Part shown: positions 17,574 through 24,876 of the stretch, one piece after another
Layout: each line of letters opens with the position of its first letter
Numbering within the stretch: the first letter of the stretch is position 1
NCBI RefSeq assembly: GCF_042665525.1
Contig: NZ_JBHTCQ010000002.1
Location: forward strand, 372,001 to 436,000
Reading direction: 5' to 3'
DNA length: 64,000 bases
Source: Allobogoriella alba
GTDB taxonomy: Bacteria > Actinomycetota > Actinomycetes > Actinomycetales > Actinomycetaceae
Notes under the pieces: model-generated
Seen by the model: only the letters and a program-made list of their open reading frames with translations
Databases searched by the model: none
Told to the model about the DNA's origin: nothing
Made by a program: the position numbers and the translations under genes

Positions 17574-18467
17574 TCAGGCCCGCTCGGGATAGTCGGAGCG
17601 GACGTCGCCGACCTCGAACCCGCGGACCTCCTCGACGTACGCCGCGAGGTGGTCCGCCATGGCGTCGAACATCGCCAGACCCTTCTCCTTCGTGGCCCGG
17701 AACGGGTTGCCGATCGTCGCGGTGTCCGAGTACTCGTGGTGCTCCATCGGCACCCAGATGTTCTCCGAGCCGCGGAACTTCACGGTCCCGACGCCGTCGA
17801 TCTTGGAGAACGCCTCGCCCATGTACGCGGGAGCGTGGGCGCGGTCGTCGACGGCGCGATCCATGTGCACGAGGTTGTCCGCCGTCGCCATGAGGCAGGC
17901 GGTCTCGAGCTCCGAGGAGTGCCAGCCGGGTGTCTCCTCCGGGGGGTTGTCGAACAGGTGCTGGACGACGTTCGCCTCGCGCTCGGTGGGTGTCTTGTAG
18001 AAGGAGATGTACGCGCCGGTGTGGTACCTCAGCTGGCGCATGAGCTCGTCGATCGGCTTGGTGTTCGAGCCGTGGTGGGAGACGAAGACGATCTTCTTGA
18101 CGCCGTGGAAGATGAGGCTCCGGGCGACGTCGTGCAGCACGCGCCGGTACGTCTCCGCGCGCAGCGTGATGGTGCCCGCGCCCTCCTCGTTCCGGCCCAT
18201 GTGGTGAGGGGAGTAGCCGAACGGCTGCAGCGGGGTGTGCAGCACGTCCACCGCCTCGGCGGCCCGGTAGACGACCTCCATCGTCACGTAGCTGTCCGTC
18301 CCGAGGGGAATGTGCGCCCCGTGCTTCTCGGTGCTGCCCATCGGGATCAGGACGGTGTCCTGCCCGGGCTCCGCGAGGCGCTCGGCGACCTCCGCGAACG
18401 ACATGCCCAGGATGTTGTGCTTCCGCTCGCTCGCGGCATCGGTCTTGGCGTAGTCCTTCACCGACAT
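17574..18467 (-). CDS. Creatininase-family amidohydrolase
   Basis: 297 residues. IPMGSTEKHGAHIPLGTD places metal ligands Glu47, His49 and Asp58 with the spacing of creatininase (E-x-H, then Asp 11 after Glu). A second metal segment is SHHGSN, where most members read NGHGGN, and SSELETACLM supplies the distal Glu. Family members hydrolyse cyclic amides (creatinine) or aminosugar/formamide-type bonds, or carry out mycofactocin-related steps. The altered HHGSN motif marks a subfamily. It is the first enzyme gene after the LacI regulator in the operon. Confidence 0.9.
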   Translation of the reverse strand: MSVKDYAKTDAASERKHNILGMSFAEVAERLAEPGQDTVLIPMGSTEKHGAHIPLGTDSYVTMEVVYRAAEAVDVLHTPLQPFGYSPHHMGRNEEGAGTITLRAETYRRVLHDVARSLIFHGVKKIVFVSHHGSNTKPIDELMRQLRYHTGAYISFYKTPTEREANVVQHLFDNPPEETPGWHSSELETACLMATADNLVHMDRAVDDRAHAPAYMGEAFSKIDGVGTVKFRGSENIWVPMEHHEYSDTATIGNPFRATKEKGLAMFDAMADHLAAYVEEVRGFEVGDVRSDYPERA

Positions 18468-18533
18468 TGTTGAGAACTCCTTCGTCTCGATCGACCTCTG
18501 CGTCGTGCCGGGGGAGTGCTGGTGCGCCGGCTG

Positions 18534-19574
18534 TCAGGTCCGGGCGCTCCGGGCGGCTCGTGGCTCGCCGTCGGCGGCAGGTCTCGCGCCGCAGCTCGCC
18601 CGCACGACGATCTCGCCGTCCACCGTGCGGTGGCGGGTGCTGGTGTCCCCTTCCTCTCGTTCCAGGATCAGCTGCATGGCCTCCGCCCCGAGCCGGCCGG
18701 AACGGAGGGAGTACGTGGTGAGCGCCGGACGGACGTAGGCCGAGATCGGCGTGTCGTCGAAGCCCGCGAGGGCGACGTCGTCCGGGACGCTCAGGCCCAG
18801 GTCGTGGGCCGCCGCCATGGCGCCGATCGCCATGCGGTCGTTGGCGGCGATGATCGCTGTCGGCCTGGCGGCCGCCTGCAGCAGCTCCATGGCCGCGGTG
18901 TAGCCGCCTTCCTCGGTGTAGCCGCCCCGCGCGGTCGCCGGGGGTTCGAGCCCGGCGGTTCGCAGCACCCGGCGCACGCCCTGCTGGCGCAGGCGGGTAG
19001 CGGTGGAGCCGCGGCTGCCGGCGAGGAACGCGACGCGCTCGTGCCCGAGGCCGAGGAAGTGCTCGGCCATCACCTGACCCGCCCGGACGCCGTCCGCCTG
19101 GACCGTGGAGAACGTCTCCGACGGTCGGCCGACCAGCACCACCTCGGTGCCGTAGGGGGCCACGTGCTCGGGTGTCAGGCGGATCTCCTCGCCGCCGCCG
19201 AGGACCACCAGCGCCGCCACACGACGGCGCAGCAGCGCCTCGAGGGCCGCGGCGGCGCGCGTCCGGCGCCTGTCGGTGCTGGAGAAGAGCACCTGGTAGC
19301 CCGCCGCGTGGGCGGCATCCTCGATGCCCCGGGTGACCTGCGCGTAGTACTGGTTGGCCATGTCCGGCGCGACGACGCCGACGAGGTGAGTGTCCCGCCT
19401 GCTGAGGTCGGTGGCGCTCTGGTTGGGCCGGTAGCCGAGCGCCTCGATGACCGCCTCGACCCGCTCCCGCGTCCGCGCGCCCACCGGGTAGTCCGAGCCG
19501 GACGCGATACGCGACACGGTCGCGACCGACACACCCGCGGCCTCGGCCACATCGCGGATCGTGACGACTGCCAT
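18534..19574 (-). CDS. LacI-family transcriptional regulator of the creatininase/UPF0261 operon
   Basis: 346 residues. N-terminal helix-turn-helix VTIRDVAEAAGVSVATVSRIASG, hinge helix RPNQSATDLSR, then the two-lobe periplasmic-binding-like domain (LVGVVAPDMANQYYAQVTRGIEDAA). It is the first gene of the leftward operon, 66 bases before the creatininase gene, so it probably represses its own transcript. Palindromes at 19643-19658 and 19684-19699 upstream of its start are the likely operators. GGGAGG precedes the ATG. The inducer should be the operon's substrate. Confidence 0.93.
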   Translation of the reverse strand: MAVVTIRDVAEAAGVSVATVSRIASGSDYPVGARTRERVEAVIEALGYRPNQSATDLSRRDTHLVGVVAPDMANQYYAQVTRGIEDAAHAAGYQVLFSSTDRRRTRAAAALEALLRRRVAALVVLGGGEEIRLTPEHVAPYGTEVVLVGRPSETFSTVQADGVRAGQVMAEHFLGLGHERVAFLAGSRGSTATRLRQQGVRRVLRTAGLEPPATARGGYTEEGGYTAAMELLQAAARPTAIIAANDRMAIGAMAAAHDLGLSVPDDVALAGFDDTPISAYVRPALTTYSLRSGRLGAEAMQLILEREEGDTSTRHRTVDGEIVVRASCGARPAADGEPRAARSART

Positions 19575-19642
19575 CGTTGCGCCTCCCGCTCGGACGGACA
19601 GGACCTCGTCCCGGCGCTCGGGACTGGTGCAGCGCCGAAAGA

Positions 19643-19658
19643 CAGTAACCGGCTACTG
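19643..19658. promoter_or_regulatory. LacI operator candidate 1, CAGTAACCGGCTACTG
   Basis: A 16-base palindrome centred on CCGG with one mismatched pair, 69 bases upstream of the LacI start codon. The central CG step and outer CAGTA arms fit LacI-family operators. Adjacent TATAGC on the minus strand (19658-19663) could be the -10 of the leftward operon promoter. Confidence 0.55.
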
Positions 19659-19683
19659 CTATAAACGCTTGTGCGGCAATTAA

Positions 19684-19699
19684 TAGAAACCGCTTACTG
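19684..19699. promoter_or_regulatory. LacI operator candidate 2
   Basis: Read on the minus strand this is CAGTAAGCGGTTTCTA, which keeps the CAGTAA-CGG part of candidate 1 in a less symmetric form. The two centres are 41 bases apart, about four helical turns, so both could be held by one repressor tetramer or two dimers. They flank an AT-rich stretch unusual for this genome. Confidence 0.45.
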
Positions 19700-19895
19700 T
19701 CGACCGTAGGCCCGCACCCTCCACCCCGTCAACCCGTGAGAGGCCGGCGCTCGGTGAGACGTCGCTCGGTGCAGCTCGCTCGCTGCCCCGGTGTGCGCGA
19801 GCCCGCGGCGGCCGGGGGCAGGCTCCACGGGCAGGCGGGAGGTGATCGGCGCGTGCTGCGAGCGGTCGACGGCAGATGGGCAGGAACGTGCGGTT
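19700..19895. other. Intergenic stretch without recognised content
   Basis: Part of the 432-base gap between divergent LacI and nucleoside hydrolase genes. No open frame with a ribosome site, RNA structure or repeat stands out here; regulatory sites lie on either side of it. Confidence 0.5.
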
Positions 19896-19907
19896 CAACT
19901 CGTGTAG
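19896..19907. promoter_or_regulatory. Upstream, degenerate copy of the CTACTCGAGTAG operator
   Basis: CAACTCGTGTAG differs from the 25919-25930 operator by one base and is followed by AGAG as there. Its centre lies 34 bases upstream of the main operator at 19930-19941, so the two sites bracket the -35 element of the nucleoside hydrolase promoter. This suits cooperative binding or looping by a LacI-type repressor. Confidence 0.45.
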
Positions 19908-19915
19908 AGAGTCCC

Positions 19916-19944
19916 TTGTCGGCGTGTGTCTACTCGAGTAGCAT
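19916..19944 (+). promoter_or_regulatory. Promoter of the nucleoside hydrolase operon
   Basis: TTGTCG (19916-19921), a 17-base spacer and TAGCAT (19939-19944). The spacer and the first half of the -10 are the palindrome CTACTCGAGTAG, so a bound repressor would cover the polymerase site. Transcription would start near 19951, leaving a leader of about 55 bases. Confidence 0.65.
19930..19941. promoter_or_regulatory. Operator CTACTCGAGTAG of the nucleoside regulon
   Basis: A perfect 12-base palindrome. The same sequence recurs at 28286-28297 and, with one change, at 25919-25930, each beside a gene of the same physiological set. The final TAG is the start of the -10 hexamer. The LacI-type protein at 24816-25907 is the probable binder. 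Confidence 0.7.
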
Positions 19945-20006
19945 CCGAGTGCCGGCGCTACCGAGGACCCGCTCTCGACGGATGAGAGCCGGTCGGACAG
20001 GACCTC

Positions 20007-20942
20007 ATGAACGACTTCCCACCACTCGCCCACGCTCCCGGGGCCCGCGAGGGAACTGGCCGCACGTCTTTCGTCCTGGACACCGACATCGGGTCCGACG
20101 TCGACGACCTGCTCGCCCTCGCGATGACGCTCGGGTCACCGGAGCTCGACCTGACGGCGGTGACCACGGTCTACGGTGACGTCGAGCTGCGGGCCCGCAT
20201 CACCGCGCGAGCGTTCGCGGCCGCCGAGCGACGGGCGCCGAGCATCGCGCCGGGCCTGCGCACCCCACGCTCCGGTCGCGAGGTCTGGTGGCCGGGTCAC
20301 GAGGGCGAGACGATCGAGGACCTCGACAGACAGACGTACCGGACCCGGCGGGAGGCGGTCGCCGAGCTGGGCGACGCGAGCACCCTCGCGGCGATCGGCC
20401 CCCTGACGAACGTCGGGGCGGCGGTGGAGACGCCAGGTCGGTCGGTCGAGCGGATCGTGATGATGGGCGGTTGCTTCGACGGCGAACGGGTCGAGCACAA
20501 CGTCCGGTGCGACACGGCCGCCGCCCACGCGGTCCTGAGCTCCGGCATCGACCTGACCGTGGTCGGCCTGGAGCAGACCGAGCGCATCAGCCTGGACGAG
20601 GCCGACCTCGCCCGGATCGGTCGCAACACGACCCTCGGGCGGCTCCTCGACGGTGAGGTCCGCCGGTTCTGGAGGTTCGTCGGCCGTTCCCGAAACACCC
20701 CGCACGACGCCCTCGCCGTCCTGGTCATGGCCCGCCCGGACCTCTTCGAGCTCCGGCGCGGCCACGTGAGCCTCACCGGCGACGGCGAGCAACCCGGCCT
20801 GACGACCTTCGTGGCGGACGACGGCGGGCCGCACCAGATCGTCACCGACTACGACCTGACGGCCGCGCACGACGAGATCGTCGCCCGGATCGCGACCGCC
20901 TGCCACGGCGGCAGGCCGGATCTCCGGGTAGCAGAACGATGA
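20007..20942 (+). CDS. Inosine-uridine-preferring nucleoside hydrolase family enzyme
   Basis: 311 residues. DTDIGSDVDDLLAL (Asp25, Asp27, Asp31, Asp33, Asp34) is the calcium/ribose-binding signature of the family; GPLTNVGAAV, IVMMGGCF and a C-terminal NTPHDALAVLV with the conserved Asp complete the active site. The enzyme splits the N-glycosidic bond of nucleosides to ribose and base. It opens a five-gene operon with a CUT1-type ABC importer and a ribokinase-like kinase, a coherent route for nucleoside scavenging. There is no signal peptide, so it acts in the cytosol. Repressed, probably, through the operators upstream. Confidence 0.93.
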   Translation: MNDFPPLAHAPGAREGTGRTSFVLDTDIGSDVDDLLALAMTLGSPELDLTAVTTVYGDVELRARITARAFAAAERRAPSIAPGLRTPRSGREVWWPGHEGETIEDLDRQTYRTRREAVAELGDASTLAAIGPLTNVGAAVETPGRSVERIVMMGGCFDGERVEHNVRCDTAAAHAVLSSGIDLTVVGLEQTERISLDEADLARIGRNTTLGRLLDGEVRRFWRFVGRSRNTPHDALAVLVMARPDLFELRRGHVSLTGDGEQPGLTTFVADDGGPHQIVTDYDLTAAHDEIVARIATACHGGRPDLRVAER

Positions 20943-20955
20943 CAGGAGACACGAG

Positions 20956-22251
20956 ATGAAGACGACGACGCGCACGCTCGCAGTGCTCACCGGATCGCTC
21001 GCTGCGGCATCGATGCTCGCAGCGTGCTCGACCGGACCGACCGACGGAGGCGAGGACGGCGCGATCACCCTCACCTTCGCGAACGCTGACCCCGCCGAGA
21101 CGTGGGCGCGGGTGATCGAGGCCTACGAGAGCGAGCACCCGGATGTGCAGATCGAGCAGCTGAACATCCCCTACGAGCAGTACACGAGCACGATCAATCA
21201 GCGGCTCGCCGGCGGCAGCAGTGGCATCGACCTGGTCGTCGTCGACGCCGGCGGAGCCGCACGAGACTGGGACAACCGTGGATTCCTCGCCGACATCAGC
21301 GACCTGCGGGACGAGGCGACCGACGCCGCCGTCAGTCCCGACATCGTGTCCTCCCGCGAGGTGGACGGTCGCCTGCTGGCCCTCGCGCCGTGGACCTCCT
21401 CGCAGTTCCTCTACTACAACACCGACGTCCTCGAGGCCGCGGGCGTGGAGCCCCCGCCGGCCGACCCGACGGCGCCGTGGACCTACGAGCAGCTGCAGGA
21501 CGCTGCCCGTGCCGTGGCGGACGCAGGTGCGGCCCAGTACCCGTTGCTGTTCGACCAGTGGGACACCTACTACCAGCTGCAGATGCTCGGGGAGTCGGCC
21601 GGTGGCGGAAGCGGCATCGACGAGAACGGGGACGTCGACCTCACGAACGACGGGTGGCAGCACGCGCTGACCTGGTACCGGTCGCTGTTCGAGGAGGGGC
21701 TATCCCCGCGAGGGGTGACCAACGACCGGAACGGTGCCCTCTTCCAGACCGGGGAGGCCGGCTTCATCCTCTCCGGACCGTGGGGCGTCTCGGTGGCCAA
21801 CGAGGGCGACATCAGCTACGGCGTCGCCCCGGCGCCGTACTTCGAGGGTGGCGAGCCGGCAACGTCCACCGACTCCTGGGCGGTGGGGGTGACCGCGTCG
21901 TCCCAGTATCCCGACGCCGCGAAGGAGTTCCTCCGGTTCATCACGATCGACCCCGAGGGCAACGCGACATCGGCCGAGGTCGCCGGGATCACGCCGACCA
22001 ACGCGGAGGCCTACGCGCAGTACGCCGACAGCGTCGAGGCGTCGGCCGAGGGCGCTGCGGACACGTTCGGCGAGATCATGCAGCACCAGCTCGAGAACAC
22101 CTCGGTGCATCGGCCGAACGTCATCGGCTACAGCGTGTTCGAGCCCGCCGCCGGCCAGGCGTTCTCCGACATCCGCAACGGCGCCGACCCCGCCGAGCGC
22201 GCCGCCCAGGCCGAGGACGAGATCGAGGCCCAGATCGAGCGGCTCCGGTGA
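20956..22251 (+). CDS. ABC transporter substrate-binding lipoprotein (family 1), nucleoside operon
   Basis: 431 residues. The signal ends with lipobox MLAACSTG. The mature protein has the family-1 layout: ITLTFANADPAETWARVIEAYESEHPDVQIE, WTSSQFLYYNTDVLEAAG and FILSGPWGVSVANEGDISYGVAP. Such proteins usually bind oligosaccharides or polyols; here the neighbours (nucleoside hydrolase, ribokinase-like kinase) suggest a nucleoside or a ribosyl sugar. GGAG lies upstream of the ATG. The stop overlaps the first permease start. Confidence 0.93.
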   Translation: MKTTTRTLAVLTGSLAAASMLAACSTGPTDGGEDGAITLTFANADPAETWARVIEAYESEHPDVQIEQLNIPYEQYTSTINQRLAGGSSGIDLVVVDAGGAARDWDNRGFLADISDLRDEATDAAVSPDIVSSREVDGRLLALAPWTSSQFLYYNTDVLEAAGVEPPPADPTAPWTYEQLQDAARAVADAGAAQYPLLFDQWDTYYQLQMLGESAGGGSGIDENGDVDLTNDGWQHALTWYRSLFEEGLSPRGVTNDRNGALFQTGEAGFILSGPWGVSVANEGDISYGVAPAPYFEGGEPATSTDSWAVGVTASSQYPDAAKEFLRFITIDPEGNATSAEVAGITPTNAEAYAQYADSVEASAEGAADTFGEIMQHQLENTSVHRPNVIGYSVFEPAAGQAFSDIRNGADPAERAAQAEDEIEAQIERLR

Positions 22252-23120
22252 TGATGGCGCGCCGGACGAAGCACCTCCTCGTCGCGCTCGGGATGCTGGC
22301 GCCGGCGCTGGTCGTGCTCGTCACGATGCGCGTAGTCCCGATGGTCGGGGCCGTGGCGCAGAGCCTGCAGCACATCTCCCTGGCGACGGGGGAGACGACC
22401 TTCAGCGGCCTGGACAACTACATCTACCTCTTCACGGAACCGGGCTTCTACTCCGTGCTGACGGTGACCCTGCTGTTCAACCTGGTGCTCAACCCGGTCA
22501 TCGTGGTGATCGCGACGGCGGTCGCCCTCCTGCTCGCGCAGACCATTCCGCTGGCCGGCCTGTGGCGCTCGCTGGTCTTCGTTCCGGCCGCCGTCCCCGG
22601 CCCCGTGGTGGCACTGATCTGGAGCGTCACGCTCCAGCCGGACGGCCTGGCGAACGCGCTCCTCGAGGCCGTCGGACTCCCGCCGCAACCGTTCCTCACC
22701 TCGAGTGGCCAGGCCGCCTTCTCGATCGGCCTGATGGTCACCTGGGGTGCGCTCGGCTACTGGATGGTCTTCATCACGGCCGGCCTCAAGGACATCCCCG
22801 AGAGCCTGCTCGAGGCTGCGGCGCTGGACGGCGCGGGCTGGTGGCGACGGCTGTTCTCCATCGTCCTGCCCCTCGTGAGGCGACCGATGGCGTTCGTGCT
22901 CATCGCCTGCACCGTCGGGTCGTTCCTGCTCTTCGCGCCGGTGCAGCTGCTCACCCAGGGCGGCCCGAACGGCTCGACGAACCTCATCATGTTCGACATC
23001 TACAACCGCGCCTACCTGCTGGGGGATCTCGGCGTCGGCCAGGCCGAGGTCGTGGTGCTCATGGCGATCCTCTCGGTGATCGTCGCCGTGCAGTTCCGGC
23101 TGATGCGGGAGGAGAGCTGA
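22251..23120 (+). CDS. ABC transporter permease 1 (MalF/UgpA-like), nucleoside operon
   Basis: 289 residues from the ATG at 22251 that shares one base with the preceding stop; a second ATG follows at once. Six helices, starting LLVALGMLAPALVVLV, and the EAA loop LLEAAALDGAGWWRRLFSIVLPLVRR that contacts the ATPase. No ATPase gene is present in the operon, as is usual for actinobacterial CUT1 importers that share an MsiK-type ATPase encoded elsewhere. Confidence 0.93.
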   Translation: MMARRTKHLLVALGMLAPALVVLVTMRVVPMVGAVAQSLQHISLATGETTFSGLDNYIYLFTEPGFYSVLTVTLLFNLVLNPVIVVIATAVALLLAQTIPLAGLWRSLVFVPAAVPGPVVALIWSVTLQPDGLANALLEAVGLPPQPFLTSSGQAAFSIGLMVTWGALGYWMVFITAGLKDIPESLLEAAALDGAGWWRRLFSIVLPLVRRPMAFVLIACTVGSFLLFAPVQLLTQGGPNGSTNLIMFDIYNRAYLLGDLGVGQAEVVVLMAILSVIVAVQFRLMREES

Positions 23121-23956
23121 TGCGTCATCCGCGGTGGATCACGGTTCTGCTGACCTTGGCGGCGGCGCTCACCGCGCTGACCGTCTTCATCCCGCTCTGG
23201 TGGGTGTTCGTCTCCTCCCTCCGCCCCGGGAACTCCTTCGTCGAGCACGTGACCCCCTTGTCCTGGCTCGCGTTCGTGCCGAGCGGCGGGGACTTCAGCA
23301 ACTACGAGGTGCTGCTCAGCGGGCCGTTCGTCCGGGGCCTGCTCAACAGCCTCCTCGTCTCCGGGCTGACGATCGTGTTCGGGCTCGCCGTCGCGGTGCC
23401 CGCGGCCTACGTGCTGGCGACGATGTCGTTTCCCGGCCAGCGGCTCGTGTTCAGCTTCATCGTCGTCGTCGCGATGATTCCGTTCGACACGATCGCGATC
23501 CCGCTGTCTGCGCTGTTCCAGACCTGGGGCCTGTCAGACACCTACACGGGTCTGGTGCTGCCGGCCCTGGCCAACGGGTTCGCGATCTTCGTCCTCCGGC
23601 AGTTCTTCATGGGCATACCCCAGGAGCTCGTCGACGCGGCCGAGGTGGACGGCCTGGGACGGTTCGGCACGCTCTGGCGGATCTTCCTACCGCTCTCGCG
23701 CCCGGCCCTCATCGGAGCGGGGATGATGCTCTTCCTGTCGCAGTGGCAGGCGTACCTCTGGCCGCTCCTCATCGGCACCTCTCCGGAGCGACAGCTGGCG
23801 CCGATCGCCCTGGCGAACCTCAGCACCATGTTCTCGGTCGACCTCGGTCAGATCCTCGCCGGGGCGTTCGTCCTCAGCGTGATCCCGATGCTGCTCCTGC
23901 TGATGTTCCAGAGGCAGTACACCGCCTCGCTGTCCACGACGGGCATGAAGGGATGA
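23120..23956 (+). CDS. ABC transporter permease 2 (MalG/UgpE-like), nucleoside operon
   Basis: 278 residues; the ATG shares a base with the stop of permease 1. The protein has six helices, the EAA loop LVDAAEVDGLGRFGTLWRIFLPLSRPAL and the typical C-terminus QRQYTASLSTTGMKG. It pairs with permease 1 to form the channel. Confidence 0.93.
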   Translation: MRHPRWITVLLTLAAALTALTVFIPLWWVFVSSLRPGNSFVEHVTPLSWLAFVPSGGDFSNYEVLLSGPFVRGLLNSLLVSGLTIVFGLAVAVPAAYVLATMSFPGQRLVFSFIVVVAMIPFDTIAIPLSALFQTWGLSDTYTGLVLPALANGFAIFVLRQFFMGIPQELVDAAEVDGLGRFGTLWRIFLPLSRPALIGAGMMLFLSQWQAYLWPLLIGTSPERQLAPIALANLSTMFSVDLGQILAGAFVLSVIPMLLLLMFQRQYTASLSTTGMKG

Positions 23957-24876
23957 CGCCCTCCGTGTGCGTCGTGGGTTCCCTCAACCTCGACCGCGTC
24001 GCCCACCTCGCACGGCTCCCCACCACCGGAGAGACCCTCCACGCGGAGGGCGTCGCGCTGCTGCCCGGCGGCAAGGGGGCCAACCAGGCCGTCGCGGCCG
24101 CCCGGCTCGGTGGGGACGTGGCGATGGTCGGTGCCGTGGGGGAGGACGAGGCGGGCAGGACGCTGCTCGCGGCCGCCCGGGCCGACGGCGTCGACGTCGA
24201 CGGCGTGGCGCGCGTCGCGGGCATCCGGACCGGCGAGGCGCTCATCCTCGTCGCGACCGGTGGCGACAACGTCATCGTGGTCTCCCGCGGCGCCAACTGG
24301 ACCGTCGAACCGGCCGGCGTCCGGGCGTCGATGCCGTCAGCAGACGTCGTCGTCACCTCGCTGGAGATCCCCGACGACGCCGTCCTGACGGCCGCCCGAC
24401 GGGCCCGGGAGCTGGGGGCGCACTTCGTGCTGAACCCCTCGCCGTACCGGCCGCTCGATGGGCAGCTGCTCGACCTGGTGGACACGCTCGTCGTCAACGA
24501 GACCGAGCTCGCCGAGCTCGCGGGCCGTCAGGACGGCGACCTCGAGGACGCGATGCGCACCGTCCGGACGGGCCGGCACCAGACGCTCGTCGTCACGCGG
24601 GGAGCGGCCGGAGCGGCAGTCCTCGGAAGTGGTGCGGACGGCGTCGAGCACGTCGCCGCGCCACGGGTCGACGCCGTGGACACGAGCGGGTGCGGCGACG
24701 CCTTCACCGGGGCGCTGGCCCTCGGGCTCGCCGCCGGGCACCGGGTCACCGAGACGCTGCCGCGGGCCCTCGCCGTCGGGGCCTTCGCCGCCACGCGGAG
24801 GGGAGCCCAGCCGTCCTACCCGTCGGCCGCCGAGCTGGCGGCCTGGCCGGCGGTGGCGTCGTCCGGAATCCGCTGA
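23953..24876 (+). CDS. Ribokinase-like PfkB-family kinase
   Basis: 307 residues. N-terminal CVVGSLNLDRVAHLARLPTTGET and LLPGGKGANQAVAAARLGG are the ribokinase substrate-binding signature; DTSGCGDAFTGALALGLAAG holds the catalytic Asp and anion hole. It would phosphorylate ribose released by the nucleoside hydrolase to ribose-5-phosphate. ATGA overlap with permease 2 fixes the start. The last 61 bases overlap the 3' end of the convergent LacI gene. Confidence 0.92.
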   Translation: MTPSVCVVGSLNLDRVAHLARLPTTGETLHAEGVALLPGGKGANQAVAAARLGGDVAMVGAVGEDEAGRTLLAAARADGVDVDGVARVAGIRTGEALILVATGGDNVIVVSRGANWTVEPAGVRASMPSADVVVTSLEIPDDAVLTAARRARELGAHFVLNPSPYRPLDGQLLDLVDTLVVNETELAELAGRQDGDLEDAMRTVRTGRHQTLVVTRGAAGAAVLGSGADGVEHVAAPRVDAVDTSGCGDAFTGALALGLAAGHRVTETLPRALAVGAFAATRRGAQPSYPSAAELAAWPAVASSGIR

